Shown here piece by piece: positions 43,265-52,639 of a stretch of 64,000 nt of DNA. The stretch is from positions 2,089,501 to 2,153,500 of the forward strand of contig JACKIH010000003.1 in the NCBI GenBank assembly GCA_020638575.1, read 5' to 3'. Origin of the DNA: Rhodospirillaceae bacterium (GTDB lineage Bacteria; Pseudomonadota; Alphaproteobacteria; DSM-16000; Inquilinaceae). The position numbers were made by a program, and so were the translations under genes. The notes under the pieces are model-generated. The model worked only from the letters and a program-made list of their open reading frames with translations. It ran no database searches and had not been told where the DNA came from. Positions within the stretch are counted from its first letter, which is position 1, and each line of letters opens with the position of its first letter.

Positions 43265-44521
43265 TCAGCGCAGGCGGAAGGTCACCGGCACGGTGAGCTG
43301 AAGCCGGTCGACGCCCAGCGCAGCGGGGATCGGCGGCAGCGGATCGGCCGCCGCCACCATGGCATCGATCGCCTGATCGAGCGCGCGGTCGCCGGTGCTG
43401 GCCGCCAGCACGTGGCCGAGCACGCGACCGTCGGCCGCCACCGTCACGGTCAACAGGCCGGTACCTTCCGCTCCGCGCATGCGGGCACCCGCAGGATAGC
43501 GGCGATGGCGTTCCAGCCAGGCGCGCACGGCGGCGGCGTAGTCCGCGCCCGCAGCCTCCTGGCCGATACCTTGGGCGCCGGCACCCCCGCTGCCGGGTTC
43601 GACATTCGCACCGCCGGCCGCAGCGTCTTCGGCCGACGCACCGGCAGCCCCAGCGGCGGGCGTACCGGACGGCTCGGCGCCGATGGCTGCGGCCGGGGTG
43701 GCGGCGGCCGGCAAGGCCGCCACCGCCTGAACCGGTGCAGCCGGTGCAGCCTGGACCGGCCGAACGGGGGCTGGCGGCGGCACCGGCCGGTGGCGCGGCA
43801 GCGGCGGTATGGCCACCACGTCCTGCGGCGTCACCGCCTCCACCGCGGCCGGTGCGGCGGCCGGCAGGACGGTCGGCGTAGCCGCTGCCACCTCCCCCCC
43901 GGTCGGCGCGGTCACCGGTTCGACGGTATCGTCGATGGCGGGGCTGAGAGCGTCCTCCGCCGCCAGGGGCTCGGAAGCGGCGGGCAGCACGGCATCGGTC
44001 GGCGTGCGGGCCGGTTCGGCCAGCGCCGGCCGTGGCGTTTCGGGAGGTACGGCGTCGGCCACCTCAGGTTCGGGGAAGACCGACTGGGCTTCTGGCGGCT
44101 GCGTTGCCGGCGCCGCGATCGCCGCCATGTCCGGGTGCACATCAGGGGCGGGCGCGTCCGCCGGCGGCGGCGCGGTGTCCACGGGCGGGATGTCCGCTTC
44201 GGCCGGCACTGCCGCCGCGGCGTCCAGCGGCACCGCGTCGGCCGCAGGCGTGACCGGAGGATCGGCGATCCCAGCGGCCGCGAAGCCACCCGGCCCCACC
44301 GGCCCAGGCACCAGGGCGACGGAGATGCCGGCCCCGAGGCCGCCGCTGCCGGGTCCGCCCTCGGCTCCCTGCGGCGCCGCCATGGCGAGCCAGCCCAGCA
44401 GGGCCGCCGCCGCACCATGTCCGCCCAGCGCCAGCCCCAGGAATGCCCAGCGCACTCCCTTGGCCACACCCCCACCCGGCCGGCCCGCCGGATCGGCCGC
44501 CAGCGGCACGCCGCCGGCCAT
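43265..44521 (-). CDS. tonB: TonB family energy-transducing protein
   Basis: A 418-residue protein: one N-terminal membrane segment 'WAFLGLALGGHGAAAALLGW' with the conserved-type His, a very long Pro/Ala-rich periplasmic spacer (about 60-310), and a TonB C-terminal domain 'AAVRAWLERHRRYPAGARMR' to 'GRVLGHVLAASTGDRALDQA'. It passes energy from ExbBD to outer-membrane receptors; the upstream cobalamin riboswitch suggests service to B12 uptake. Start at 44521; further in-frame sequence to 44707 looks non-coding. ExbB/ExbD are not in the window. Confidence 0.87.
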   Translation of the reverse strand: MAGGVPLAADPAGRPGGGVAKGVRWAFLGLALGGHGAAAALLGWLAMAAPQGAEGGPGSGGLGAGISVALVPGPVGPGGFAAAGIADPPVTPAADAVPLDAAAAVPAEADIPPVDTAPPPADAPAPDVHPDMAAIAAPATQPPEAQSVFPEPEVADAVPPETPRPALAEPARTPTDAVLPAASEPLAAEDALSPAIDDTVEPVTAPTGGEVAAATPTVLPAAAPAAVEAVTPQDVVAIPPLPRHRPVPPPAPVRPVQAAPAAPVQAVAALPAAATPAAAIGAEPSGTPAAGAAGASAEDAAAGGANVEPGSGGAGAQGIGQEAAGADYAAAVRAWLERHRRYPAGARMRGAEGTGLLTVTVAADGRVLGHVLAASTGDRALDQAIDAMVAAADPLPPIPAALGVDRLQLTVPVTFRLR

Positions 44522-44817
44522 CGTCCTGTACGCACCCTGGCAAGATCGGTCCCCGCCGCCACCCGGCGACCCAACGACCGTGTACTGATTGGACGGCCGA
44601 ATGGGGGTGAGGGCCGGGGCCGGGTTCGCCGACGGCGAAGATGCTCCGGCGGGCGAGGCAAGCTCGGCCGGATCGGAACTCTCGCGGGCCAGGGGGGCGA
44701 ACAGCAACGCCGCGGTCTCCCCGCCGGTCCGGCCATGTCTGCAGGCTGATACGCCGGCCCCCGCCGGGGATCAGACCTGCGCGGCACACCCCGTCCGGCG
44801 CGTTCAGGTCTTCACGG

Positions 44818-45015
44818 GCGGTGGCAGGTCTCCTGGCTTGCGGATCGATCGCGCGCCCACGGCCTTCCCAGCCTTACGGCCAGTGGCGTTCGCTGTGGAC
44901 GCACTTTCCGCACACAGTTGCGGGGGCAGCCCGGGCTGGAGCGGCGGTACCGCCCGTCCCGGTTCCCTGTTTCCTCCGGCCGCCGGCTCGCCACCGGCGG
45001 CATGGAACCACCGGT
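44818..45015 (-). promoter_or_regulatory. Cobalamin riboswitch upstream of tonB
   Basis: On the minus strand the conserved elements appear in order: the P2-P3 part with AACAGGGAACC (about 44960-44971), the CCCCGCAACTGTG box (44913-44925), GCCACTGG...GGGAAGGC, and the B12-box GCCAGGAGACCTGCC (44823-44837). Orientation and position fit control of tonB, whose start is about 300 nt downstream. The 44522-44817 leader shows no other gene. High B12 should lower expression. Confidence 0.92.
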
Positions 45016-45210
45016 TGCAGCCTCGCGCGCCGGCTCCCGCCTGTCAACGCAGCACCGGATGACGTGGCACGGGTTCGGTGCCGGCCCGCACCCCCTCCCG
45101 GCCGCCCGGTCCAGGATACTGCCGTGGTGGCCGGGAAGAGGTGTGGCCGGTGCGATCGCGTGCGGAAATGCTTTAAGATCGCCGGAGCTTCCGAAGCCGA
45201 AGGCCCGCGC

Positions 45211-48012
45211 ATGTCCGATCCCGCCGCTACCGCCGCCATCCCCGCAGAGGTCACGCCGGCCAAGGATGTGCCGACCTATTACCTGGTGGACGGCTCAGGC
45301 TTCATCTTCCGCGCCTTCCACACCATCCCCATGCGGGTGCGCAAGGCCGACGGCAAGCCCACCAACGCCGTCTACGGCTTCGCCGCCATGTTCATGAAGC
45401 TGCTGGCCGACATCGATGCCGAACGGGTGGCGGTGATCTTCGATGCCAGCTCCAAGACCTTCCGCAACGAGATCTATCCCGACTACAAGGCCCACCGCCC
45501 CGATCCGCCGGAAGAACTGGTCCCCCAGTTCCCCCTGATCCGCAAGGCCACGGCGGCCTTCGGGCTGCCTTGCATCGAGCTGGAAGGCTACGAAGCCGAC
45601 GACATCATCGCCACCTATTGCCGCCAGGCGCGCGCGGCCGGGGCCAAGGTGGTGATCGTGTCCTCCGACAAGGACCTGATGCAGTTGGTGGGCGCGGGCG
45701 TGACCATGTTCGACCCCATGAAGAACCTGCCCATCGACACCGCGGAGGTGATGGAGAAGTTCGGCGTGCCGCCGGACAAGGTGGTGGACGTGCAGTCGCT
45801 GGCCGGCGACAGCACCGACAACGTGCCCGGCGTGCCGGGGATCGGCATCAAGACCGCCGCCCAGCTCATCGCCGAATACGGCGACCTCGACACGCTGCTG
45901 GCGCGGGCGGACGAGATCAAGCAGCCCAAGCGCCGGCAGAACCTGATCGACTTCGCCGACCAGGCGCGCGTCTCCCGCCGGCTCGTGCGGCTGGCCGACG
46001 ACGTGCCGCTGGACCAGGCGCTCGACAGCCTGCAGGCCAACCCCGACCCCAAGGAGCTGATCGGCTTCCTGGAGGAGATGGAGTTCCCCTCGCTGGTCAA
46101 CCGCGCCCAGGCGAAGCTGGCGCACGAAGCCGCACCGGGGGCGGAGCCGGAGCCGGCGGCCCCACCGGCGGACCTGGCCTACGACCTGGTGACCGATACC
46201 GCGGCTCTGGCAGGCTGGGTCGCCCGCGCCGGCGAGGCCGGCATCGTCGCGGTGGACACCGAGACCACCTCGCTCAACGCCTCCATTGCCGAGCTGGTGG
46301 GGATCTCGCTCGCCATCGCGCCGGGGGTGGCCTGCTACATCCCCCTTGGCCACAAGACCGGTGGCCAGCTCGACCTGGCGGGCGACGGCCCGGCACCCAA
46401 CCAGATCCCCAAAGCCGAGGCGCTGGCGATCCTGAAACCCCTGCTGGAAGACCCGTCCGTCCTCAAGGTCGGGCAGAACCTGAAATACGACCACCAGATC
46501 CTCGCCCGCCAGGAGCCCTCGATCCGGGTCGCCCCCTGGGACGACACCATGCTGATCTCCTACACGCTGGACGGCGGCAGCCATGGCCACGGCATGGACG
46601 AACTGGCCGAGCTGCATCTCGGCCACACCACCATCAGCTACGACAGCGTGACCGGCACCGGCAAAGCCCGCATCACCTTCGACCAGGTGGCGCTGGACAA
46701 GGCGCGCGACTACGCCGCGGAGGATGCCGACATCACGCTGCGCCTCTACCGCGCGCTGAAGCCGCGCCTGGTGAGCGAGCGCATGGCCACGGTGTACGAG
46801 ACCATCGAGCGGCCGCTGGTGGGCGTGATCGCCGACATGGAGCGTACCGGCATCAAGGTGGACCGCGGCGTCCTGGAAACCCTGTCGCGCGACTTCGCCG
46901 GGCGGCTGGAGGAGCTGGAGGCAGAGATCCACACGCTGGCCGGCCATGCCTTCAACGTCGGCTCGCCCAAGCAGCTCGGCACCGTGCTGTTCGACGAGCT
47001 GGGGCTGCCCAGCGGCAAGAAGGCCCGCAAGTCCGGCGCCTATTCCACCGATTCCGATGTGCTGGAGCCGCTGGCGGCCCAGGGCTACGACATCGCCGCG
47101 AAGGTGCTGGACTGGCGCCAGGTCGCCAAGCTGAAGGGCACCTATACCGATGCGCTGGTGGACGAGATCAACCCGGCGACGGGGCGCGTGCACACCAGCT
47201 TCAGCCTGGCCGCCACCAACACCGGGCGGCTCTCCTCCAACGACCCCAACCTGCAGAACATCCCCATCCGCACCGAAGAGGGGCGCAAGATCCGCACCGC
47301 CTTCGTGGCCGAGCCGGGATGTGTGCTGCTGTCGGTCGACTATTCGCAGATCGAGCTGCGCCTGGTCGCCCACATCGCCGGGGTGGAGGGGCTGAAGGCG
47401 GCCTTCCGGGCGGGCGAGGACATCCACGCCATGACCGCCAGCCAGGTGTTCGGCGTGCCCATGGCGGCCATGACGCCGGAGATCCGCCGCCAGGCCAAGG
47501 CGATCAATTTCGGCATCATCTACGGCATGTCCGGCTTCGGGCTGGCCCAGCAACTGGGCATCGGCCAGGGCGAGGCGCGGACTTACATCGCCCAGTACCT
47601 AGACCGCTTCCACGAGCTGCGCGACTGGATCGACGGCGCCAAGGCGTTCTGCCGCTCACACGGCTATGTGGAAACGCTGTTCGGCCGCAAATGCCACATG
47701 CCGGGGATCAAGGACGCAAACCCCGCCCGCCGCGGCTTTGCCGAGCGCCAGGCCATCAACGCGCCGATCCAGGGCACGGCAGCCGACATCATCAAGCGCG
47801 CCATGGTGCGGCTGCCCGGCGCCTTGGCGAAGGCGGGGCTGGGTGCCCGCATGCTGCTGCAGGTGCACGACGAGCTGGTGTTCGAGGCGCCGGAGGCCGA
47901 GGCCGAGGAGACGTCGGCCCTGGTGCGCCGGGTGATGGAGGGGGCGGCCCACCTGTCGGTGCCCCTGGTCGCCGACGCCGGCATCGGCCCCAACTGGGCC
48001 AAGGCGCATTAA
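45211..48012 (+). CDS. polA: DNA polymerase I
   Basis: A 933-residue polymerase for primer removal and repair synthesis. The 5'-nuclease domain covers about 20-290 ('YYLVDGSGFIFRAFHTIPMR', 'ELEGYEADDIIATYCRQA', 'LAGDSTDNVPGVPGIGIKTA'). The proofreading domain keeps its acidic residues ('VAVDTETTSLNAS', 'VGQNLKYDHQIL', 'YAAEDADITLRLY'). The polymerase core has motif A 'LLSVDYSQIELRLVAHIAG', motif B 'RQAKAINFGIIYGMS' and motif C 'LLQVHDELVFEAP'. All three activities should be intact. The start at 45211 is preceded by sequence unlike any PolA. Confidence 0.97.
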   Translation: MSDPAATAAIPAEVTPAKDVPTYYLVDGSGFIFRAFHTIPMRVRKADGKPTNAVYGFAAMFMKLLADIDAERVAVIFDASSKTFRNEIYPDYKAHRPDPPEELVPQFPLIRKATAAFGLPCIELEGYEADDIIATYCRQARAAGAKVVIVSSDKDLMQLVGAGVTMFDPMKNLPIDTAEVMEKFGVPPDKVVDVQSLAGDSTDNVPGVPGIGIKTAAQLIAEYGDLDTLLARADEIKQPKRRQNLIDFADQARVSRRLVRLADDVPLDQALDSLQANPDPKELIGFLEEMEFPSLVNRAQAKLAHEAAPGAEPEPAAPPADLAYDLVTDTAALAGWVARAGEAGIVAVDTETTSLNASIAELVGISLAIAPGVACYIPLGHKTGGQLDLAGDGPAPNQIPKAEALAILKPLLEDPSVLKVGQNLKYDHQILARQEPSIRVAPWDDTMLISYTLDGGSHGHGMDELAELHLGHTTISYDSVTGTGKARITFDQVALDKARDYAAEDADITLRLYRALKPRLVSERMATVYETIERPLVGVIADMERTGIKVDRGVLETLSRDFAGRLEELEAEIHTLAGHAFNVGSPKQLGTVLFDELGLPSGKKARKSGAYSTDSDVLEPLAAQGYDIAAKVLDWRQVAKLKGTYTDALVDEINPATGRVHTSFSLAATNTGRLSSNDPNLQNIPIRTEEGRKIRTAFVAEPGCVLLSVDYSQIELRLVAHIAGVEGLKAAFRAGEDIHAMTASQVFGVPMAAMTPEIRRQAKAINFGIIYGMSGFGLAQQLGIGQGEARTYIAQYLDRFHELRDWIDGAKAFCRSHGYVETLFGRKCHMPGIKDANPARRGFAERQAINAPIQGTAADIIKRAMVRLPGALAKAGLGARMLLQVHDELVFEAPEAEAEETSALVRRVMEGAAHLSVPLVADAGIGPNWAKAH

Positions 48013-48030
48013 TACTGATACCCCAATAGG

Positions 48031-49497
48031 TTAATCGGAAGCCTCAACATCGTCAGCCGGGGCATCGGGGGCAAAAAACTCGTCATTGAGGCCCTTCGTT
48101 ATATTGCGCCCCACTGCGTAACAGTAAATCGCGCTTGGTACAATGTCGACATTCGCATCACCAATTTTCTTACGAGATGAATAAGATCGAGTTGTAAGAA
48201 ACATGTCTGATATCGATGGGTGTCTATTATAAAATGTCATCATGTGCTTTGCCACATCAGGGAAATTTGTGCGAGCTCGATCTGACCACTTTATTTCGCC
48301 GATCCACCGAGGCTGACGCGCCGAGTCCTGCAAATAAACAACATCAATCTCTCCTTCATTTTTCCAACGTGCGTACCTGAGGTTTCGGAAGAATGCGGAG
48401 TGCTGCCATTGCGAAAAGATCGCGGACTCTACAAGATGCCCAATTTGCGCTTTCTCGTCCTCACGAATTGGCGAGAACAATGCAGCGCGCATTGATGGAT
48501 TTGTGAGATATATTTTAAAATGCCGCTCCCTTTGCATGGATTGACAATTTTCGTTTACTGTCGATACTTTTATTATAAGAAAGGCGTTTTCTAAATACTC
48601 GATATATCGTTTTATTGTTGGCTTTGTTAGCCCAGATTCTCGCGATATATTCTCGAGACTAGCCTCATTGCCAGTGTTGTACGCCAAGAAAGAGAATAGT
48701 CTGTTCAATTCTTGTATATCATTTATACCGTACAGACTCGGAAGATCTTTAAGCAGAACTTTGTCGATTATGTCATTTCGGATAAACTGATCAGCGTTCT
48801 CCCGGATCTCTTCATTTAGGACAGCTTCCGGATAGCCACCGAAGTTCAAATAGTCCACAAACTGCTTGTTCAGAAGATCTATATCTTTGGCATGAAAAAT
48901 TTTTCTGTTTCCTACTTGCTCAATCTCGATTAGCTGATCTTCAGATCCAGAAAATTGCAGGAATTCATAGAAAGTCAGCGGAGGAAGGAGAAATTCAGAA
49001 AACCGCCCAGCGCCAGATTCACGACTTTTGAGCTTCAAGGCAGCAGCGGCCGACCCTGTTGCAATGAACTTGACATCAACATAGGAATCAACAAGGTCCT
49101 TCAGATGTCTTTCCCAATCCTTCAGATATTGTATTTCATCAAATATGCATATTTTTTGTTCTCCTGGCTTCTCTGGCAAGAACGAAAGGAATTTCTCGAG
49201 AGGTATTCCCGCATAAATTGGCGCATCAATGCTTGCGTATAATATGTTCTCCGGAGGCACTCCATCTGCTATTGCATGATATACCGATTGTTTTGCTATA
49301 ACTGTTTTTCCAACTCGGCGCGGACCGAGCAAGACTGTAGCTCGGCGAGTAGAATAATTTAGTGACAACTTCTTAAATAGGTCAAAATAGACCCTGCGTG
49401 GATGCTTGGCTTCGATGACAGCGTCTTTGCCACGGGCCCACCATGGGTTATCCCGTGTGATCCTCGCGGCAATGTCTGCCTCTGAGATTGTCAGCAT
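48031..49497 (-). CDS. AAA+ ATPase with DUF4143 domain, acquired
   Basis: A 488-residue protein. N-terminal AAA-type ATPase: Walker A 'LLGPRRVGKTVIAKQ', Walker B 'KICIFDEIQYLKDWERHL', sensor 'KFIATGSAAAALKLK', then 'SGAGRFSEFLLPPLTFYEFL' and a winged-helix-like part 'NISRESGLTKPTIKRYIEYL'. The C-terminal DUF4143 part has a nuclease-like 'GEIDVVYLQDSARQPRWIGE' and 'IKWSDRA' signature. Function unknown; such ATPases are common in mobile DNA. The gene is far more AT-rich than its neighbours and sits 18 nt after polA, convergently: strong signs of transfer. The stretch 49498-49721 is AT-rich and empty. Confidence 0.85.
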   Translation of the reverse strand: MLTISEADIAARITRDNPWWARGKDAVIEAKHPRRVYFDLFKKLSLNYSTRRATVLLGPRRVGKTVIAKQSVYHAIADGVPPENILYASIDAPIYAGIPLEKFLSFLPEKPGEQKICIFDEIQYLKDWERHLKDLVDSYVDVKFIATGSAAAALKLKSRESGAGRFSEFLLPPLTFYEFLQFSGSEDQLIEIEQVGNRKIFHAKDIDLLNKQFVDYLNFGGYPEAVLNEEIRENADQFIRNDIIDKVLLKDLPSLYGINDIQELNRLFSFLAYNTGNEASLENISRESGLTKPTIKRYIEYLENAFLIIKVSTVNENCQSMQRERHFKIYLTNPSMRAALFSPIREDEKAQIGHLVESAIFSQWQHSAFFRNLRYARWKNEGEIDVVYLQDSARQPRWIGEIKWSDRARTNFPDVAKHMMTFYNRHPSISDMFLTTRSYSSRKKIGDANVDIVPSAIYCYAVGRNITKGLNDEFFAPDAPADDVEASD

Positions 49498-49721
49498 GCC
49501 AATAGAGAAAGTGCTCTTTCACTATCTGTCAATGCCCAACTAACTTATTGGAATATATATAGAAAGTACGGGGAGTTTGTGCGCGGCCCGCTGGGCAGTG
49601 TGCGTCGAGTCGTTGAGATCCACATCATCAAACTCGGATGGTACGTAGGCCCTGCCAATCTTGGGATCGGCCGCCCCTCGTCAGCGAATTGCCCCAACCC
49701 AGGAAGTGTAAGATGCGCCCG

Positions 49722-50555
49722 TCAGATCGGGTCGCCGAGGTTTTCGAATTCCTCCGGCGCGTCGGGGATCGAGGTCTGGCCGAGCGCCAGCCAGATCAGC
49801 CGCCATTCCCCCTGTTCGCGGACATAAAGAAAGCGGAACAACAGCGGCCGCGGTTCGATCGGCACCAGGCCCGACATCACCAGGATCCGCCCCGCCAGCA
49901 GGCGCGGCGTCGGCTCGAAGATCGGCGGAACCAGCGTGAAGATCTGCAGGTCGACCTGTTGCTCGACCATCGGGTCCAGCATCTCGCGCAGGCGGTCGTC
50001 TGGGAAGCGGTCGCGGAACAGCGTCGCCATGTCCGAGCGGAACTCGGTGAAATCGCCGGTAGCGGCCGCGGTGCCGATCTGATCGATGGCATCGGCGACC
50101 AGCTGGGCCGCGTCGGCGCGCGACGGGAAGGCGAGGAAGATCGGGTTGATGCCGCGGCGGCCTTCCCCGACACTGTCGGCGGTGAAGTCGTCGATCACCC
50201 AGGCGCCGTCCTCGCGCCGCGCCAGGTGCACCTCCATCATGGCGCCGCGCCGGCGATCGACGGTGACGTGCCCGTCGACGATCGCGTCGAGGTCGGCGAT
50301 CGACCGGGTGCACCAGACCTGGAAGGACGCGTGATCGAGGCCGGCGGCGGAGACGGCGAGCAGGAATTCCTGGAAGGTATGTTCGGCGCGATAGTTGTCC
50401 GACAAGGCGTCGTAGGCCGCCCAGGGATCGCCATCCATCAGGAACTGCACGAACTGTTCGGGCGGGTCCAGGGCCCGCTCGCACGCCACCGCAGGCAAGG
50501 CCGCGATCGCTCCCACGCTCCACAGAGCCAGTCCTAACCCCCGCAGCCACCGCAT
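49722..50555 (-). CDS. Exported protein with two NTF2-like repeats (DUF4864-like)
   Basis: A 277-residue exported protein: signal peptide 'WLRGLGLALWSVGAIAALPA' ending near 25. Two tandem alpha/beta units follow, the first from 'DPPEQFVQFLMDGDPWAAYD' to 'EDGAWVIDDF', the second from 'FRSDMATLFRDRFPDDRLRE' to 'REQGEWRLIWLAL'. The repeated W-x-L/V-I/D ends are typical of SnoaL/NTF2-like DUF4864/DUF4878 domains. The same two-unit plan recurs in the gene at 51830-52639. Start at 50555. Role unknown. Confidence 0.72.
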   Translation of the reverse strand: MRWLRGLGLALWSVGAIAALPAVACERALDPPEQFVQFLMDGDPWAAYDALSDNYRAEHTFQEFLLAVSAAGLDHASFQVWCTRSIADLDAIVDGHVTVDRRRGAMMEVHLARREDGAWVIDDFTADSVGEGRRGINPIFLAFPSRADAAQLVADAIDQIGTAAATGDFTEFRSDMATLFRDRFPDDRLREMLDPMVEQQVDLQIFTLVPPIFEPTPRLLAGRILVMSGLVPIEPRPLLFRFLYVREQGEWRLIWLALGQTSIPDAPEEFENLGDPI

Positions 50556-50726
50556 CTGCCGTGTTCCCACCTGCCGTGCCACTGGTTTTGGGTAGCGCGA
50601 TCGCGGATGCGCCACAACCCTATATTGATGAAATCCATCGCCCCTGCCGTTGTTGGACAGGAGCGCGCAAGATGGCTGCCGGGAATGAAGCGAATCTCAT
50701 GGTGCGGAGGCGGCGGGGACGGCGCG

Positions 50727-51050
50727 TCAGCCGGGGAAGGGCTCCACCCCGGTCCAGCGGGCGCGGGTGATGGTACCGTCGGGCAGGCTGGCGGCGAAGG
50801 CCGCCCAGGCCAGGTAGTGGGGGCTTTCGCGGTGGGCCGCCAGGGCCGCCCGGTCGGCATATTCCTCGATCACCAGCAGGTTGTCGGGATCGTCGAAATC
50901 CTGGAACACGTCGTAGCGCAGGCAGCCCGGCTCGGCGGTGCGGGCGCCGTCGCGGTTGGCCAGCATCAGCGGCATGAAACGGTCGCGCACCGCCGGGTCC
51001 ACATGCACCCGCACCGCCAGGATCACCCCGGTCTGTGTACCGTTCGCCAT
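50727..51050 (-). CDS. Antibiotic biosynthesis monooxygenase (ABM) family protein
   Basis: A 107-residue ferredoxin-fold protein like YgiN quinol monooxygenases: 'AVRVHVDPAVRDRFMPLMLA', 'ARTAEPGCLRYDVFQDFDDP' and 'NLLVIEEYADRAALAAHRES', then 'PHYLAW'. Dimeric, cofactor-free oxygenation of quinols is known for some members. Start at 51050 with a GGGGGA-type ribosome site. Confidence 0.9.
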   Translation of the reverse strand: MANGTQTGVILAVRVHVDPAVRDRFMPLMLANRDGARTAEPGCLRYDVFQDFDDPDNLLVIEEYADRAALAAHRESPHYLAWAAFAASLPDGTITRARWTGVEPFPG

Positions 51051-51126
51051 GATTTTCCCCCGTTTTGTTCTCAAATCCTGAGATTGTTCTCAATCTGAGA
51101 GTTAAGCTTGCCGCCGGCCGCAGCCC

Positions 51127-51396
51127 TCAGCACGGGGCGAGGATCCACCCCAGCCCGCGCGCCACCTGGAAGATGCCCAGCAGCACCACGAACCCGGCCA
51201 GCCCCATGCCCAGGCGGCTTTCGCTCTTCAGCCCGGCGCGCAGGCCGCACAGCAGGGCAAGGCCGCCCAGCCCGATGGCGCCGAAGTCGAAATAGGTACA
51301 GGTCCCGGCGGACTGGCGCACCACGATGACGTGGACGACGAACGCCGCCACCCCGAACGCCAGGCCCCACCAGATGGATTTCGGCACATCGCCCAT
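51127..51396 (-). CDS. Small three-helix membrane protein, paralogue A
   Basis: An 89-residue protein with three hydrophobic segments. It begins MGDVPKSIWWGLAFGVAAFV and ends 'VVLLGIFQVARGLGWILAPC'. The adjacent gene encodes a clear paralogue with the same MGDVPK start and GPC/APC end, including a C-terminal Cys and an internal 'GTCTYFDF' motif. No named family is recognised. Confidence 0.75.
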   Translation of the reverse strand: MGDVPKSIWWGLAFGVAAFVVHVIVVRQSAGTCTYFDFGAIGLGGLALLCGLRAGLKSESRLGMGLAGFVVLLGIFQVARGLGWILAPC

Positions 51397-51433
51397 GGCG
51401 CGATCCCGCCGTACCCGGACCGGCCGGGGCGGC

Positions 51434-51706
51434 TCAGCACGGCCCCAGGATCAACCCGAGCCCGCGCAGGAACTGGAAGATGCCGAGCAGGATCACCACC
51501 ACAGCCAGGCCGACGGACATGGCGTAGGAATAGTCCTTCACCAGGCCGACCAGGCCCAGCATCACCGCTGCGGCCCCCAGCACCAGGGCGGCATAGTCCA
51601 CATAGCTGCACGATCCGCCCGATGCACTGAAGCGGCTGACGCTGACGACGAAGGCCAGCACGCCCACCCCGAGGCCGACCCAGAGGATCTTCGGCACGTC
51701 GCCCAT
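51434..51706 (-). CDS. Small three-helix membrane protein, paralogue B
   Basis: A 90-residue protein, tandem paralogue of the gene 37 nt downstream: MGDVPKILWVGLGVGVLAFV, internal 'GSCSYVDYAALVLGAAAVML', end 'VVVILLGIFQFLRGLGLILG' plus PC. The shared short Cys motif (S/T-C-S/T-Y-V/F-D) and C-terminal Cys could form a disulfide in the periplasm. Start at 51706 chosen by alignment with paralogue A. Confidence 0.75.
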   Translation of the reverse strand: MGDVPKILWVGLGVGVLAFVVSVSRFSASGGSCSYVDYAALVLGAAAVMLGLVGLVKDYSYAMSVGLAVVVILLGIFQFLRGLGLILGPC

Positions 51707-51829
51707 GGCGGCATCCTTTCCGTACGGTTCGCACCCGTCTACCGGCCGCAGCCGCAGAGAAGATGCAGCGAAGGTGCGGCATGGCGGCAGACGGGTCAAC
51801 CGGCCGGCACCGCCGGACGCCGGCGCCGT

Positions 51830-52639
51830 CTACTCTCCGTCGAAGGGCTCCGGCGGGGCGTCGCCGACGCGGATGCCGATGAGCCGCCACTCAGGCGCCT
51901 CGAACACGTAGCGCAGCCTGAAATAGACCGGCGCGTCGCCGCTCGGCAGGTAGCCGGCCAGCACCAGGGCGCCGACGGCATCGCGGAAGGGCGTGAGGGA
52001 GAATTCCGGCGTCGCGGTTGCCGCCGGGGCGAGGTCGACGCCGTTGTCGATATAGCTCTGGAAGCCCCGCTGCAGATCTGCGGCCGTCGCCTGGGCGCGC
52101 CACATGGCGGAGGTGTCGGCGTAGAAACCGGTGAAATCGGCGCGGTTGATGGCATCGGCCAGGCCGGCCAGGGACGAGGTTGCCAGCGCGCGGGCGGCCT
52201 CCAGCGTCGGCAACGGCGGCTGCCCGCCCTCGGTGAAGGCACCGCTGGCCTGGCCGCCGAAAGCATAGACCAGCCAGGCGTCGTCCACCTCCACCAGATC
52301 CACCTGCATCGGCACCACCGATCCGTCCGCCAGGGTCACGGTGCCGGATACCGTGGCGCGGTCGTTGGTGATCGACCGGCTGTTCCACGAGCTGGACTCG
52401 TAGTCCTCCAGCCCCAGCGTCGCCACCACAGCGGCGAAAGCCTCGTAATCCTGCTGGCGCTGGAGCTGCGGGGCTGTGGATTCGTAGGCACCGCGCACGT
52501 CGCCGGAGGCGATCCGCGCGAACAGCGCGTCCGCGCTGTCGGCAGCCCCCGCGGTGAGATAGAAGACCAGCGCAATCACGCCGCCGCCCAACACCACCAG
52601 TCCGCCAATGACGAGGAAAATGATCTTCATCGCCTTCAT
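51830..52639 (-). CDS. Membrane-anchored protein with two NTF2-like repeats
   Basis: A 269-residue protein anchored by 'IIFLVIGGLVVLGGGVIALV' near the N-terminus. Two units follow: one from 'DSADALFARIASGDVRGAYE' to 'DAWLVYAF', one from 'RADFTGFYADTSAMWRAQAT' to 'APEWRLIGIRV'. The plan equals that of 49722-50555, so the two are divergent paralogues, one exported and one anchored, on either side of the small membrane-protein pair. Start at 52639 with GAGGGG upstream. The 298-bp stretch 52640-52937 shows no gene. Confidence 0.72.
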   Translation of the reverse strand: MKAMKIIFLVIGGLVVLGGGVIALVFYLTAGAADSADALFARIASGDVRGAYESTAPQLQRQQDYEAFAAVVATLGLEDYESSSWNSRSITNDRATVSGTVTLADGSVVPMQVDLVEVDDAWLVYAFGGQASGAFTEGGQPPLPTLEAARALATSSLAGLADAINRADFTGFYADTSAMWRAQATAADLQRGFQSYIDNGVDLAPAATATPEFSLTPFRDAVGALVLAGYLPSGDAPVYFRLRYVFEAPEWRLIGIRVGDAPPEPFDGE

